Notes under the pieces: model-generated
Seen by the model: the letters and a program-made list of their open reading frames with translations, nothing else
What the model was told of the DNA's origin: nothing
The model's database searches: none
Assembly: GCA_036426205.1 (NCBI GenBank)
Contig: CM071573.1
Coordinates: forward strand, 48,090,214 to 48,154,213
Source of the DNA: Ascaphus truei
Lineage: Eukaryota; Chordata; Amphibia; Anura; Ascaphidae
Length of the DNA: 64,000 bases
Reading direction: 5' to 3'
Translations under genes and position numbers: made by a program
In this document: piece after piece, positions 1 to 13,100 of the stretch
Layout of the letters: each line of letters starts with the position of its first letter
How positions within the stretch are numbered: the first letter of the stretch is position 1

Positions 1-162
1 TAAAATGGGGGTGCTCGCGAAGTTTGAAATAGGGCTCGCAACATTCCCATCTAAGTAAAAGTTGTGCCCTAAAAAAAATGGCATGGATGTGTGCTATGGG
101 TAGGGGGGGGCTGCTCCTTGCATTTGTCCTGTGCCCCAAGATTTCTGTTGGCGGCCCTGGGT
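1..162 (+). repeat. End of a hAT-like non-autonomous element
   Basis: Matches the right end of the hAT-like element at 23543-24928: shared AAGTAAAAGTTGTG, a G-run, then a terminus ending GTTGGCGGCCCTG. It abuts the foldback element that starts at 164, so it seems to have inserted into or truncated it. Confidence 0.6.
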
Positions 163-163
163 A

Positions 164-3100
164 AGGTAATGAAGGGGTTAATCCCTCCTGCTACCCACCC
201 AGTAGGCATAAACACCCACCGTGGGCCAAATGTCACCTCCACCCACCCCTGCTGCTCACAATAAACATTACAACAGAATACAAACACAATAATAAACAAT
301 ACACCCATTCATTGTCTGTGTGGTTATATATGCCCCCAATGGGAGAAACGATAACCCTAATAAGAATGAATGGGCACCCCTTCTACCCCAAACAATCATA
401 GCATTACAGTACAATAATGAGCAAAATTACAATTATCCAGATATGGATAATAGTGCATTTGCCCATTCAAAATAAAACATTATCCAGTCAGCATAAAGTA
501 AATAAAACTTCTACTTACCCCTGCCAGGATGAAGGCCATCCTCATCACCATCCTCCTCGTCCATGTCCTCCAAGGGCAGCAACAGTACAATAAAAATACA
601 ATCTAATGGCCCCAAACCCCTTAATCACCTTAGCGATTAGTAACCGCTATAGTAATTAAGGGGTTAGCCCTCCTCCCCTGCTAGTCAGCCTGGCGGACAA
701 CATCCCACCCTGGGACAATGACCCCCACCCTCCACCCATTGATTGACACAGTAGTACACCATGCCCATATGATATGGGCATGATTAGTCACTCTAGCAGT
801 CAATGGTCAACCCAAAAAAAGCAGCTGCACCAAAAAGATACAGTAACAACAAAAAATACACAAGCACCTAAACACCACAACATTATAAGAAATCAAAGCT
901 CTAAACAACACAACATTAAAAGAAATTAAACGCCAAAACACCAGAAGAATATTATTAATCAAATGCCTAAACAATCCAAACATTAAATAAAAACAAGCCC
1001 TACAAATACATAACAATTAACGCAAAACAATAAACAGAAATACAAAACATAACAATTAATTAAAAACATCTATATGCCAAAAGATGCATTGCCTGTCACT
1101 GTATTTATCTATATCCTAAAGGGGCCCATATAAATACATTGGCAGTCAATGGGCAAGCAAAAAAATAAAAATGTAGAAATACCATTAAAAAAAACAGAAA
1201 AACATAAATTACATACATTCAATATTTCTCTTACCTTTAAATGTATTCACCCTGCAAATCCCGGTGTATCAGGAAGCTCACTATCCGCGACGGTCCTCCT
1301 CCATTCTCCGCATCAGGTAAAATTTTCTTTCTTGAATCTTCTTTCGTTGTAATCCATTGTAATCCATCGGGACATAAAATGTGACATCACACTCCTTATG
1401 TAAGGCCTGTTCCATCTCATTTTGTCTTAAGAAGCCGATGAGACAACATCTCCCGATGGATTACAATGGATTACAACGAAAGAAAGAAGATTCAAGAAAG
1501 AAGATTTTACATGATGCGGAGGATGGTGTCGCGGATGGTGAGTTTACTGATACACCGGGATTCGGAGGGTGAAGACATCAAAAAGGTAAGAAAAATATTG
1601 AATTTATGTAAGTTTTGTTTTTCAGGTTTTTTTATTGCATTTTTACATTTTTATTTTTTTGCTTGCCCATTGACTGCTAATGTATTTATCTGTGCCCCTT
1701 TAGGGTACAGGCAGTCCTCGGTTATCCAACGGAATCCGTTCTGGAAGTAGCGTTGGATAGTGAAACCGTTGTAAAGTGAGTCCCATGTTAAACAGTGGCG
1801 GTGAGCGTTGGATAACTCATTCCGGTGTCATAAAACGGCCCATAGGGTTGCATCATAAAGCGTTGGATATGCCATTCGTTGTAAAATGAAACGTTGGATA
1901 GCGAGGACTACCGGTATAGATAAATACAATGACAGGCAATGCATTGTTTGGCAAATGGTTGTTTTTAATTAATTGTTATGTTTTGTATTTCTGTTGATAG
2001 TTTTGAGTTAATTGTTATGTATTTGTAGGGCTTGTTTTTATGAAATGTTTGGATTGTTTAGGCATTTGATTTCTTTTATTGATGTGTTGTTAAGGCTTTT
2101 GATTAATTTTATTATTCTTGTGTTTAGATGCTTTTATTGTTGTGTCCTTTTGGTACTGTTGTTTTTTTAGGTTGCCCATTGGCAGCTTTAGTTGCTTATC
2201 ACACCCATATTATATGGGAATGATCTACCACAGTGACAATCAATGGGTACCGGATGGGGATAGTTGCCCCAGGGTGGGTGGTTAGGCTGCCCAGGTAGAT
2301 AGCAGGGGAGGGGGGTTAACCCCTTAATTACTTTAGCGGTTACTAACTGCCAAGGTGATTAAAGGGTTAGGGGCCATTAGATTGTATTTTTTATTGTTCT
2401 GTTCCTGCCAAAGGAGGACATGGACGCGGAGGATGGTGATGAGGCTGACCTTCCTCCTGGCAGGGGTAAGTGCAAGTTTTATTTACTTTATGCTGGCTGG
2501 ATAATGTTTTATTTTGAATGGGCAAATGAGCTATAATCCAGATCTGGATAATAGTAAATTTGCCCATTACTGTACTGTATGTGTTAGGGGGGTTGTTGGG
2601 GGTAGAGGAGGTGGGTATTAGGGTTGTTATATTTTTTTTAATGTTTGTTGGGGGTAGAGGGTTTGGGTGAGGGGGGTAGTTTCCCTAAGGGTGGGGGGTA
2701 AGGCCTACCAGATGGGTAGTGAGACCCTTCATTACCATAGCAGTTCCCACCACTATGGTAGTGAAGGTGTTAACCACTCCTTCAACCGTCGCGGCAGGCT
2801 CTACCACCCACCCTAACCACCCCTTTATCCACCCCGTCTGCCCCCCAATAAACAGGCTATTCAAGTTTAACCTCTTCCTTGCCTTAGCGGCTAGCCGATC
2901 GCCATCGAGAGCTGTGCAGGGAGAGGCGGGGCTCCCTGTGCAGCTCAAATTGCGATAAAATCGCAGGTGGGAGAACTTGGAAAAAATCTCAGATGACTTT
3001 GCTGCTTCGCCGTACGGTTTGGGCATTTTCCTATCGCACGGCTTGAGAGTGGTTCAGATTCTTTCTGAATACCGTGATAACTCAAATGACAAACCGTCCG

Positions 3101-3164
3101 GAGGGAGAATGACAAACCTTGTGAGATAGCAGCAAACTCATCGAAGCTACTAGAATAGATCCCC
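164..3164. repeat. Giant foldback element A (left end truncated)
   Basis: A large inverted repeat centred near 1400. The left arm stretch 490-545 (cattatccagtcagcataaa, ...ccctgccaggatgaaggcc) reappears reversed at 2448-2515. Around the centre, 1340-1380 (tccattgtaatccatcggga) is mirrored at 1450-1490. A Tigger-like insertion at 1708-1914 shifts the right arm. The arms carry mini-palindromes such as 2724-2772. The right end reads atcgaagctac...atagatcccc, the terminal motif of the other foldbacks here. No real gene; ORFs in it are translations of palindromes. Confidence 0.75.
1708..1914. mobile_element. Pogo/Tigger-like MITE inside foldback A
   Basis: Inverted termini caggcagtcctcggttatcc and, reversed, ccggtagtcctcgctatcc, flanked by TA at 1706-1707 and 1915-1916. 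It interrupts a sequence that is continuous in the opposite arm of foldback A near 1080-1150, which confirms a later insertion. Confidence 0.7.
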
Positions 3165-4072
3165 ATATGTCTCTTCCAGCTTCTTGTCATGATGTCATCC
3201 TGCAGTGGGAGGAAAAGATTTGATGGGGCTATGTGTACTGCTCTTCTGTGAGCCTGTGGACAAACTCAATGGGCTATCGGTTCGTTCTGTATTTGCCAGT
3301 TTGCAGTGGGAGGGACAGGCTAAATTGGTCCTTGATCTCTTGTGTCTATTTCTGAGTGTCACCCTCAAGGTCACTGTTGTCACTGGAGTGAGGAAAATAA
3401 TTTGTGGCGGTCTCACCTTACATTGACTGCAATACCAAATGTTTTTAGGGACCTGTGGTCACAGGTTTCAGGTTCAGGAGTTACAGAGATGAAGAAGGCA
3501 GCGTCTCCCTCTGGGTGGGGTATATTATATCGCAGGGTTGTCTGTAACAAATACATTGGGTTATAGCTCCTGCCCTTTGTAGAAACGGCAGCTTTGCAGA
3601 GAAGACCTTGTGCCTGACCATTTCATCCAGGAAAAAGAGAGAGAGGGAATGTGACAGAATTGCAGATATCCAAAGATTATCAAAAAGGTACCTGTACTGA
3701 AGGGGAGTTCAGAGTAACAAAGACAGCAGAACACTAAATATATAGAGTGGCAGCATTGGTAGAAATGCAAGCTAGTCCATTGTCACTAGTAGTATATTCA
3801 TGGAACAGCCTCCCAGCACAGGAGGTGGAGGTGGAAGCATATACAGTATATTAGACAATTTTGAATAAAATAGGGGGGGGGGGGGCCTTAGGATTCAGTA
3901 CAGTATAGAGCAAAGAAGAGAGATAACCATAATTGCTATTCATATGGTTCATGTTTCCCAACATATTTACATGTATTGCTTATATTTTATGATATAGTGT
4001 GCTCATTTGTAATATGCACTGCAGGTCCTCCACCACTGAATGGGATACAGACCAGGTTCCTTTCTGTCTCAC
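3165..4072. other. Intron 30 remainder, no exon found
   Basis: AT-rich intronic sequence with a 13-base G run near 3872-3884. The minus strand was searched for the next A2M exon (receptor-binding part) without success. Confidence 0.5.
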
Positions 4073-4288
4073 CTGCAGGTACAGACACCCAGCCCCACTG
4101 ATGCTAGCTGTATAGTCCCCAGGGATCTTGGTCAGAGAGACACGCTGCAGGAGGAGACGGTTAGAGTCCTGCACGTTGAGCGTTGCGATTGGATTACTGT
4201 CCAGGGAGAGTGATACAGTGCGCTGACCTTCATGGCTGACAGTGTGGGAGCCAAACACAGAGAGAGCTTGCAGGGCAACCACTGTATC
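4073..4288 (-). CDS. a2m: A2M-like exon 30: last coding exon in window
   Basis: Encodes [20 protein letters not shown] through GAGCLYLQ, residues 1259-1330. DTVVAL.ALS and NRLLLQ.VSL are conserved. The acceptor is CTATCAG and the donor GTGAGAC; 216 bases, phase 0 at both ends. The next exon should begin with a (T)SL(K/R)YN-like segment; none was found between 1 and 4072. Confidence 0.93.
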
Positions 4289-6172
4289 CTGATAGAGGAA
4301 GATAATTTAATTAAGAGATGGGAAAAAGAGGGAGTGAGTTAGGACAAGATAGGAAAATAGATAAAGAAAGAAAATAGACATGAGTGGAGAGAAGAGAAAC
4401 GATGGAAGGACAGAAATAAAGAGAGGTGCGCAATGAAAAGTTCTGCATAAAGAGAAAACTAAAGATGAAGAGGAGGAGGAGAGAGAGAGAGAGCAAGAGA
4501 GAGAGAGAGCAGAACAAAGGATTATAAAGAAACAGAGCAAGAGAAGTCTGAGGGGAAAATGAGAAAGAGAGAATAAAGTGAATAAATAAAAGAGAAATAA
4601 AAATATAAATGGGGAGTAAGCCAGAAACAGAAAAAGAGGGCAATAGATTGAACAAAAAGATGGAAGAGAGTGACCAGGAGGAAAATGATGCAGGGATTAG
4701 GAAAAAGAGAAAGAAAAGATAGAAGGTAGAGGAGAAGCATGTTATGAAGAGAGACGGAAAATGAGGGAAGGAAAGTACCATGTGATTCGGGTGACAAATG
4801 GTAAAAAACACTCTTTGCTGGTTGGGGAAGCAGTGTAAGTAGAGTATAGTACCTGCGTGGAGGAGAAGCCACCACTTGGATTCTGCTGTCTTATGATCCA
4901 GATGACAATCTTGGTGGCTAAGGTCATTTCTTCATTGGAGATCTTGGGTGTCGACAGAAGGGCAAGCAGCACGTAGGAGGTCATCTCGACTTCCACAGAG
5001 GGAGCCCGGCTGTGAGGGAACCTGCTCTGTTTGGACTCATCTGAAAACTCGGGGCGGTGCCAATGGACTGCACTGTCTGGAAGAGGGAGTGGGGATGAGT
5101 TGGCAACTGAGGTGTTACTGGGTTCTGAGGGGAAAAAAAAGAGAGATCCAGCGCTCCACGGATTTCAAGATAAATGAATTTATTGTGCCACACGACGTTT
5201 CGACCAACAGGTCTTTTTCAAGTGATTAGGCACGGCCTAATCACTTGAACTGACCTTTTGGTCGAAACGTCGTGTGGCACAATAAATTCATTTATCTTGA
5301 AATCCGTGGAGCGCTGGATCTCTCTTTTTTTTTTTCCTCAGTGTACATTGGAATTTGCCTGGCAGGTACTTCCTTGAACCAGCAGCACCGGTAAACTGTA
5401 TGTATTTATTATATTGTGGTGTGCAGCCAAAACCCCTTTACATTGGTGTTACTGGGCTCAGCAGCTGAGCTATCTCTAATCCCATATCCACGGAGAGTGA
5501 GGAGGTCATGGGATATGAATAGAAAACTCATTGATGTATGAGTATAATGTATCCTTGCAAACACACAAACAGAGATGTCCCTGCTCAGTCTCCCGAGATA
5601 GTTAATGTATCCTTCCCAAAAAAACAGAGGTTTGATTTACAGTAGTTGATGTTAAAGTGCAGGCATTCAAAAGGGGTCCTACGAAAGTCTATGGGGTATA
5701 TGGTAGAATTTCTTTATAGAGGACAATCTCATGAGTCTGTGGGGACAAATAATTATAGACTTGAATTTACCATTACCATTCTAAGAGACCAAATCATTAA
5801 CTTTAGAACTGTATTGCCTATGGAGGCAAATCATTTTGTACATATTTTTCACAGGGGAAGCGGTGAGTGAATGGGTTAAACAGCTATCAATCAGTCTGCT
5901 ATCACTAGAACAAAGTGTGGTCTAATAAGGTAGCTCAGCTATCTCTCACCATCCTTAATGGACTGCTCATCCAGTGACTGAAGAAGTTGGCTGCGCTTGT
6001 CCAGCTTTTCAGCGAGAGTAAAAGCATAAGCCATTAATGTCTGTGTGTAGACCCCATTCTGACCCTTCATGGCACTCTCTAAGCAGAACAGAGCATTTCG
6101 GACCACTGGATGCTGGGGTAAGAAAGAGAGGGGGGGAGTGAGTAAGGTTATATGTCTGATGTATGTGTATTC

Positions 6173-6213
<41 letters not shown>

Positions 6214-9200
6214 TGTGTATACATACAGTGACCGGCAGGGGATATTCCAGCAGAGCGATGGTTATGTAAGCAGTCAATGCTACTTCGTCATCCACTCCTC
6301 CCTAAAGCCAAAGTTAGAGATTAATAAAGAGCTCCTCAGATTTCACTGGACTAAACTGCCTGCTGAAAAACATAGGACATCTGCATCTCCTTCAAATCTG
6401 GATTCATCCTCCCCCTAGCCCCATATCCTGCTCCTCAAAACATTTCACTATCACTCTCCTCATCTGTATCAACCCAGCCACCTCATCCTCATTTACTTTC
6501 TTCACCTTCTCTTCCCTTTTCTCTCCTTCTATCAGGAGTATGGAATCCTCTGAGGTAACACGGAACCCCAAAAACAACAAGAGACTGGAATAAAGTAAAT
6601 TAAATTCATAGTATTTAATGCTCACACCAACATAGTTACACAAAAAGCAAAACACAAAGGTGTCTGCAAAGTCAGCAGAGCTACATGCAAAAGCAATTGG
6701 TAGCCAGGGAAAGACAAAAGAGCAGTGGGCAAGAGAAACCAAACGTTCACAAGCAACCACAAGCAGGCTGGGTGGGGTTTAGTCACACTAAGCTAAGATG
6801 GTCACTGACCTCAAGTGAGATGCTAGTTCATACCAGCCCTGGGCCGGCACTTGACTCCTCTGCGCTCCTTCAGGACTATGAAAGGTACTGTAGGAGGGAA
6901 TCTTGACACCTTCTCTATTTCCTCTGTCTCTGTTTCTTTTTCTCTCATTGCGGTTTTCCTCCACTCCCCTGTCTTTCTTCCCTATTTTTTCTCTCTCTGC
7001 CATCTTCTTTCTCATTTCCATATATCCTCCATTTGGTCCTCTATCCTTCCTTCTCTACTCATGTCTTACCCTTTTTCCCTTCCCTCCATTCCCCTTTCTC
7101 CTCAATTAAGTTCTTTCTTTACAATGCCCTTCTCTCTTCCTCCTCTCTTCCTCTCCTCTAGTTGTCACTTCCCTCTCTCACCTTCATGGCATTGTTGAAG
7201 AGTTTTCCGTCACTACGGAAGCAGCCGTTGTCCTTCTGACGGTGAGACAGCCATAGGAGAGCTCCCGAAAGCAGATTCTGGTCAATGTAAATGTAAGAGC
7301 GAGCGCGGGCAAAAGATTTCATCACGAAGGCAGTCAGCCTGGGGAGAGATGCACTGGATAAGAGCAGAGTCCCAAGTGAACTGTCAAGTGGATAATGTGC
7401 AATAGATGACATCCACAGGCACTCATGTAGCAGGAAACTGAATTATTGTTTTGGTCACTGAGATCTTGACACTTTATCCCTTGAAGGCTTTATCTCTCAA
7501 AGCACCCGTGGTGCATATCTAGATGCATATCTATTTATCTACCTATCTATCTATGTACCTATCTATCTGTGGTTTGTATCTGGGTGGTGCTTTAGTGGTG
7601 TTTGTATCTAGGGGGTGCTTTAGTGGTGTTTATATCTGGGGGGTGGTGGTGTAGTGGCGTTTGAATCTGGGTGGTGGCGTTTGTATCTGGGTGGTGTAGT
7701 GGTGCTTGTATTAGGGGGGTGGTGGTGTAGTGGTGTTTGTATCTGTGGGGGTTTAGTTGTGTTTGTATCAGGGGGGTTTAGTGGTGTTTGTATCTGGGGT
7801 GTGTGGGTGTATTTGTATCTGCGGTTGTAGTGATGTTTGTATCTGGGGTGTGTGTGGGTGTATTTGTATCTGCGGTTGTAGTGATGTTTGTATCTGGGGG
7901 TAGTGTAGTTGTGTTTGTATATGGGGGTGGTGGTGTAGTGGTGTTTGTGTCTGGGTGGCGGTGTAATGGTGTTTGCGTCTGGGTGGTGGTGGTGTAGTGG
8001 TGTTTGTATATCTAAAGTGGTGGTGTAGTGGTGTTTGTAACTGTGGTGTGGTGGTGAAGTGGTGTTTGTATCTGGGTGGTGGTGGTGTAGTGTTGTTTGT
8101 ATATGAGTGGTGGTGTAGAGGTGTTTGTATCTGGGGGTGGTGTAGATATGCTTCTATATGGGGTTGGTGCGGGGGAGGTGGAGGCTACTATGGGTCTGTG
8201 GGCGGAGTAGGAGCCACCAGGTAGAGCCTGCAGGCGAGCTCCCAAGTCGCTGGAGCTCCCAAGTCGCTGGAGCTCCCCGTGGGCGCCATTTTGGTTGCGC
8301 GTGTATTCGCAGTGTGGGTCTTGCGCATGCGCATTAAGGGAGAGTTGCGGAGGCCATTACCAGGCTCCGCAAGGGAACTACAATCCCCAGCAGCCTCAGG
8401 GGCTGTAGATCACATTGGCGCACATGGCCAATAGGGCCCCTAGAATCTGGGCAGAGATAGAAGGATACATTTGGCGCGCTCATGGGACTACGGCAGTCGG
8501 AGCATTGACAACAAGGGGTAAGGTAGCGTCTGGGTGCAGGTGGCTCCGAGACTAGGCCAGATTACCCCCTTAGGTCCCAGCTAGGCCCCTGACACGGTCA
8601 GCTTGTGGTGCTATAGGGAAGGCCCCCAGATAGGGACGCTCCCCATTAGCCCTGACAGGCATTGCTTCTGTGATCGGATGGCCACATGGTGAACTATGGC
8701 CTGCGGTCTGGGCATATAATATCGGAGGCTATTATAGGGACACACTCCACCAGAGGCGTACGCCTGAGGAACGGAGCGGCGTGGTACCACGTCACTGACC
8801 AGCGGACCCATCAGCCAAATCGGCCTGGTCTGGACTAAGACCAGGAAGGTATCGCATCTACGTGCACCAACGGCCCTACTGTAAGGATTCGGGGTCACGG
8901 CGGTCGCAGCGTGACCCCCCCTTACCTCTCGTTGTGCCCGCTGCCGTGGGACGCCCCCCTGGCCGGCCCCGTCCGGTCCCCGTGGTTGGGGGACTCCCCC
9001 TTCGTCCCCGGCGGATGGCCGTTGTTCCGCGGGCAGCTGGGGCTCCGGCGGCTGTGATGTCTCACGGGCGCTCGCTCCCCCTCGTTGCAGAGCGTGCGCC
9101 GGAGCAAGTTAATTTATTCACTGCTCCTGCAGTGAAGCCACGCCCGAGCTCACACACAGGCAGCAATTATACCTCAAAGCTGCTCACCTGCATCTTCCTC

Positions 9201-10148
9201 AAGGCAGCCTATCCAGGACAGCTCCATGCACTCCTCCGGTCTGCTCCCTCTGCCTTTTCGCCAGCCGCACTATTTAATGCCTGTCTTGTCATTCCCACAT
9301 CGGTCAACATAGTTTCTTCTAGCGGATGTCTATGCTGGCTCTCTCTCTTCTCTTCGTTATTCAGGTTACGACCAGGCTTGGTGGACTTCACTCTCTGGCT
9401 CTGGACCTCGGCTCTCACTTGACCTCGCTGCTTCTCACGACCCTCGACCTCAGCTTGGACACCGACCTTCCGGATCACTCCTCTCACTGACCTTGGCTAA
9501 CGGCTACACGACATCTCTTCTTGTACCGGTACTGGCAAGTATTGCTACAGCTATTTTCACCTGGCCTGGCACCGCCAAAACACCACACTCGGGACACGCT
9601 CCTTCTGCTGCGGGTGCATGCATATATACGTCCCCACCTCAGTATAAGGGACGGGTCTGGTCTGCGGGCAGCACCGGCGTAACACATACACAGGGGTAGC
9701 GCTACTCCTCACACACTTTGGGGAGGGCCTGTCTTGTGGACACTTGAGGGTTAGGTGCTCAAGGCACCCTCATAACTTTGCGGAACCTCATTGTGGTGTG
9801 GATAAGGTGGTGGCTGGCACTGTGTGTGTACGGCCTTGCATGGCCTTGTTATTGTAGTGTTGCCCGTTTATATGTTAGTAAATACGTTGTTATATACTTG
9901 GTGTGTATTTACTGACTATTGGGTCCTGGAGAGGTAATCCTACTACGTTAGGATCTCTCTCAGGTGGAGGCCCTCATCGAACTTGGTAACCCCAGGCTTC
10001 CAGTGGCGGAGGATCAGGCCTTCTCCTAAGCCACGTAGGTAACGTCAGCACGGGTAGTCTCCCTCAGCTATTGGAGAAAGGGGGCTACATATATATATAC
10101 TGCTTTAACACGTTGTTTATTACCTACACACGATAGTTGATTACCGCA

Positions 10149-10187
<39 letters not shown>

Positions 10188-13100
10188 TATATATGTACAG
10201 TATATATATATATATATATATACATATATACATACTGTACATACATATATACACTATTCTGAGAGTGGAGCTTGGGAGAGAGCTATGACCTGGACTCACT
10301 TAGCAGAGATGAGGGATATCTGTTCCCCTTGATGATCTGGCACTAATTGTTATTGACTGGAATTACACATATACATAATATATTTAGTGCTCACTCTCTC
10401 TCTCTCAAACAACCATGGTGTCGCCCGTTGCGACACCGCACGGCGCAAAAAACAAGTTTCATTCATACGTGATAAGTAGCTAAACCAAATTCATCTGTCT
10501 CCCCACTTGCTACTGCAAAGCGGGAGACAGTTGATGCATTTTCAAAATTACCAAAATTACTACATTTTCACTACGGACGACACCACAGGCATTTTTCTGT
10601 ATAATCGTAGCCTAATATATATCACGCCACACAACTACCATTCAGTCCTGCTCTGCAGCACCCCCATGTGTTCATACCAGGTATTCCCCTCATCAAACTG
10701 TGGTCCAAATGCACTGTAAGAGCCGTCGCTGTGCTTGTATGACAGCTGCTTCTGGTAACCTGAAATAAAACATGACATTGATAGGAAGTGCAATGATCTG
10801 CAGAGCCCAACGAGGGGATAAATGATCTACAAAGGTTTGAAGGCAAAATGTCCATGTCTGAGGTCTCACCATAAAGGAAATGGTTAACTGGTTAGCAGGG
10901 AAGACCTCAAATGGAGCAATGTTCTGCAGGTTTAAAGCCTGAAAGTGCTCAATGGCCTAATGCTATGCATGTATAAAGCAGGGATTGGGTGAATGAAGTA
11001 ATGCTCTGCACATGTTCAGCAACCTGGGGTGAATAGAGTAATGCTCTGCACATGTTCAGCAGGCAGGGATGAATGGTGCAATGCTCTGCACATGTTCAGC
11101 AGGCAGGGGTGATTGGAGTAATGCTCTGCACATGTTCAGCAGGCAGGGATGAATGGAGCAATGCTCTGCATATGTTCAGCAGGCAGGGGTGAATGGAATA
11201 ATGCTCTGCACATGTTCAGCAACCTGGGGTGATTAGAATAATGCTCTGCACATGTTCAGCAGGCAGGGGTGAATGGCGTAATGCTCTGCACATGTTCAGC
11301 AGGCAGGGGTGAATGGCGTAATGCTCTGCACATGTTCAGCAGGCAGGGGTGAATGGAGTAATGCTCTGCACATGTTCAGCAGGCAGGGGTGATTGGTACA
11401 CATAGGTTTATGGGTCAGATAAGAATTAAAAGAAAAAACGTTTCCTATTGCAGGCGTAAAAGAGATGTAAGGGAGCAATGCTCAGAAAGAATGGAGTGGG
11501 GAGGGGGGTAGTGGGGTCATTTTCAGTTAGAATAAAGCAGGGAAGAAGGGGGGTAGTGGGGCAATGCTGTTAGAATAAAGAAGGGAAGGGAGGGTATTGG
11601 GGTGATGCTCAGTTAGAATAAAGCAGGGAAGGAGGGGATAATGGAGCGATGCTCAGCAGATATCTTACCACTACTCATGTAGTTCAAGGCTTTTGATTTG
11701 ACCTCTGGGGTCAGCTGACCGGTGTTGTTTAGATATTCCAAGATGTAGATATTTGGAGTGAAGAGGACCATGTTCTGCTCTCCACATCCGAACGGCATCT
11801 GAAGGAGACTCCCCAGATTCTGCATGGCTGTGCCCAAGACATCCCCTAAGAGGATGAGACAGAAAGGAGGATTAAGGAGGGGAATAGAGAGCAATATATA
11901 GAGGGAGGAGGAGGAGAGAAAGATTTAGGGAGGGGAGAGAGGAGGGATTGAAAGAGGGTAAAGGGAGGGGGAGAGAGGAGGGTTAAGGGAGGAGGGTAAG
12001 AGAGGGAGAGAAGGGGTTAGAGGAGGGAGTGAGAGAGTCTTAGAGGGGGGAGAGAAAGTCATTACACTCTGCTCATACTCCTCGACCTCTCTGCAGCCTT
12101 TGATAATGTGAACCACCCTCTTCTCCTTCACATTCTCCATACCCTTGTTATCCTTAACAGAGCTCTATCCTGGATTACCTTTCCCATCGTACATTCAGTG
12201 TCTCATTTTACAACACATCCTCCTCTTCTTTTGATCTTTCTGTGGGAGTAACCCAGTGGCCTGGCACCTCTTTACTTTTCTCTTTACACACTCTCTCTAG
12301 GTGACCTTATCACATCTCTTGGGTTCAAATATCCCCTCTATGATGATGACACACACATTTACTTTTCAACCCCTGACCTGCTGTACAGATTAAAAAGTTT
12401 GTGAATGTCTCTCCGCTATATCATCCTAGATGTCCCTCCGCTGACTCAAACTAAACATGTCAAAGACAAAGCTCCTCATACTTCCACCCAAGCCTGGCCT
12501 AGTGCCTCCTCCTTCATTACTGTTGGCAGAACTATCATATACCCAGTATCACAAGCACACTGCCTAGGTGTCACGTTCACCTCTTATATTCACAAAGTAG
12601 CTAAAACTGTATTTTTTCCCTCTGTAATATTGCAATGATATACCTTTTCCTGTGTTGCTCTACGGCTAAGGGGCCTATTCAGGTAGCTTCGATAAGTGAC
12701 TTAACGCTTGTTAGTCCACTTTACCATGTGATTCCATCAAGTTTGGTATAGAAGTCATTCACTGCCAAATTTGATGTTAGACATATGTTAGACATATGGT
12801 ATCTTATATATGGCCTTGCACATCTCATGCTGTACTTCAAGCTGAGGATCATTGCTTCATGGGTCAAGAGTTGTTGGATAAGGAGGATTAGCCTTTATAC
12901 TGGCAAAGGTAAGAAACAGTTTTGTTGACTACAGGGTGTCCATTGATAGCCACATTGGCAATCTGTTCCCCCCGTTGAGGGCATAGATAACCACAGTGAC
13001 AATCAATGCATTTCTTGGATATGGAAGTTCACATTCAAGGACGCAATCAAGAGTCTGGGCTTCTCTGCGAGGGAAGAATTCAGCCTGCTAACCAAATGGT

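Noticed and set aside
4311..4875. Leu/Ser/Phe-rich open frames upstream of exon 29
   Set aside because: They come from a purine tract read on the other strand; only the exon 29 part is real.
8862..9422. 186-codon plus-strand frame in the GC-rich block
   Set aside because: High GC lowers stop frequency; no domain seen and the block looks like LTR sequence.
10961..11400. Possible CRISPR-like array because of regular 40-bp spacing
   Set aside because: Units are directly tandem with no unique spacers and the context is a vertebrate intron; it is a minisatellite.
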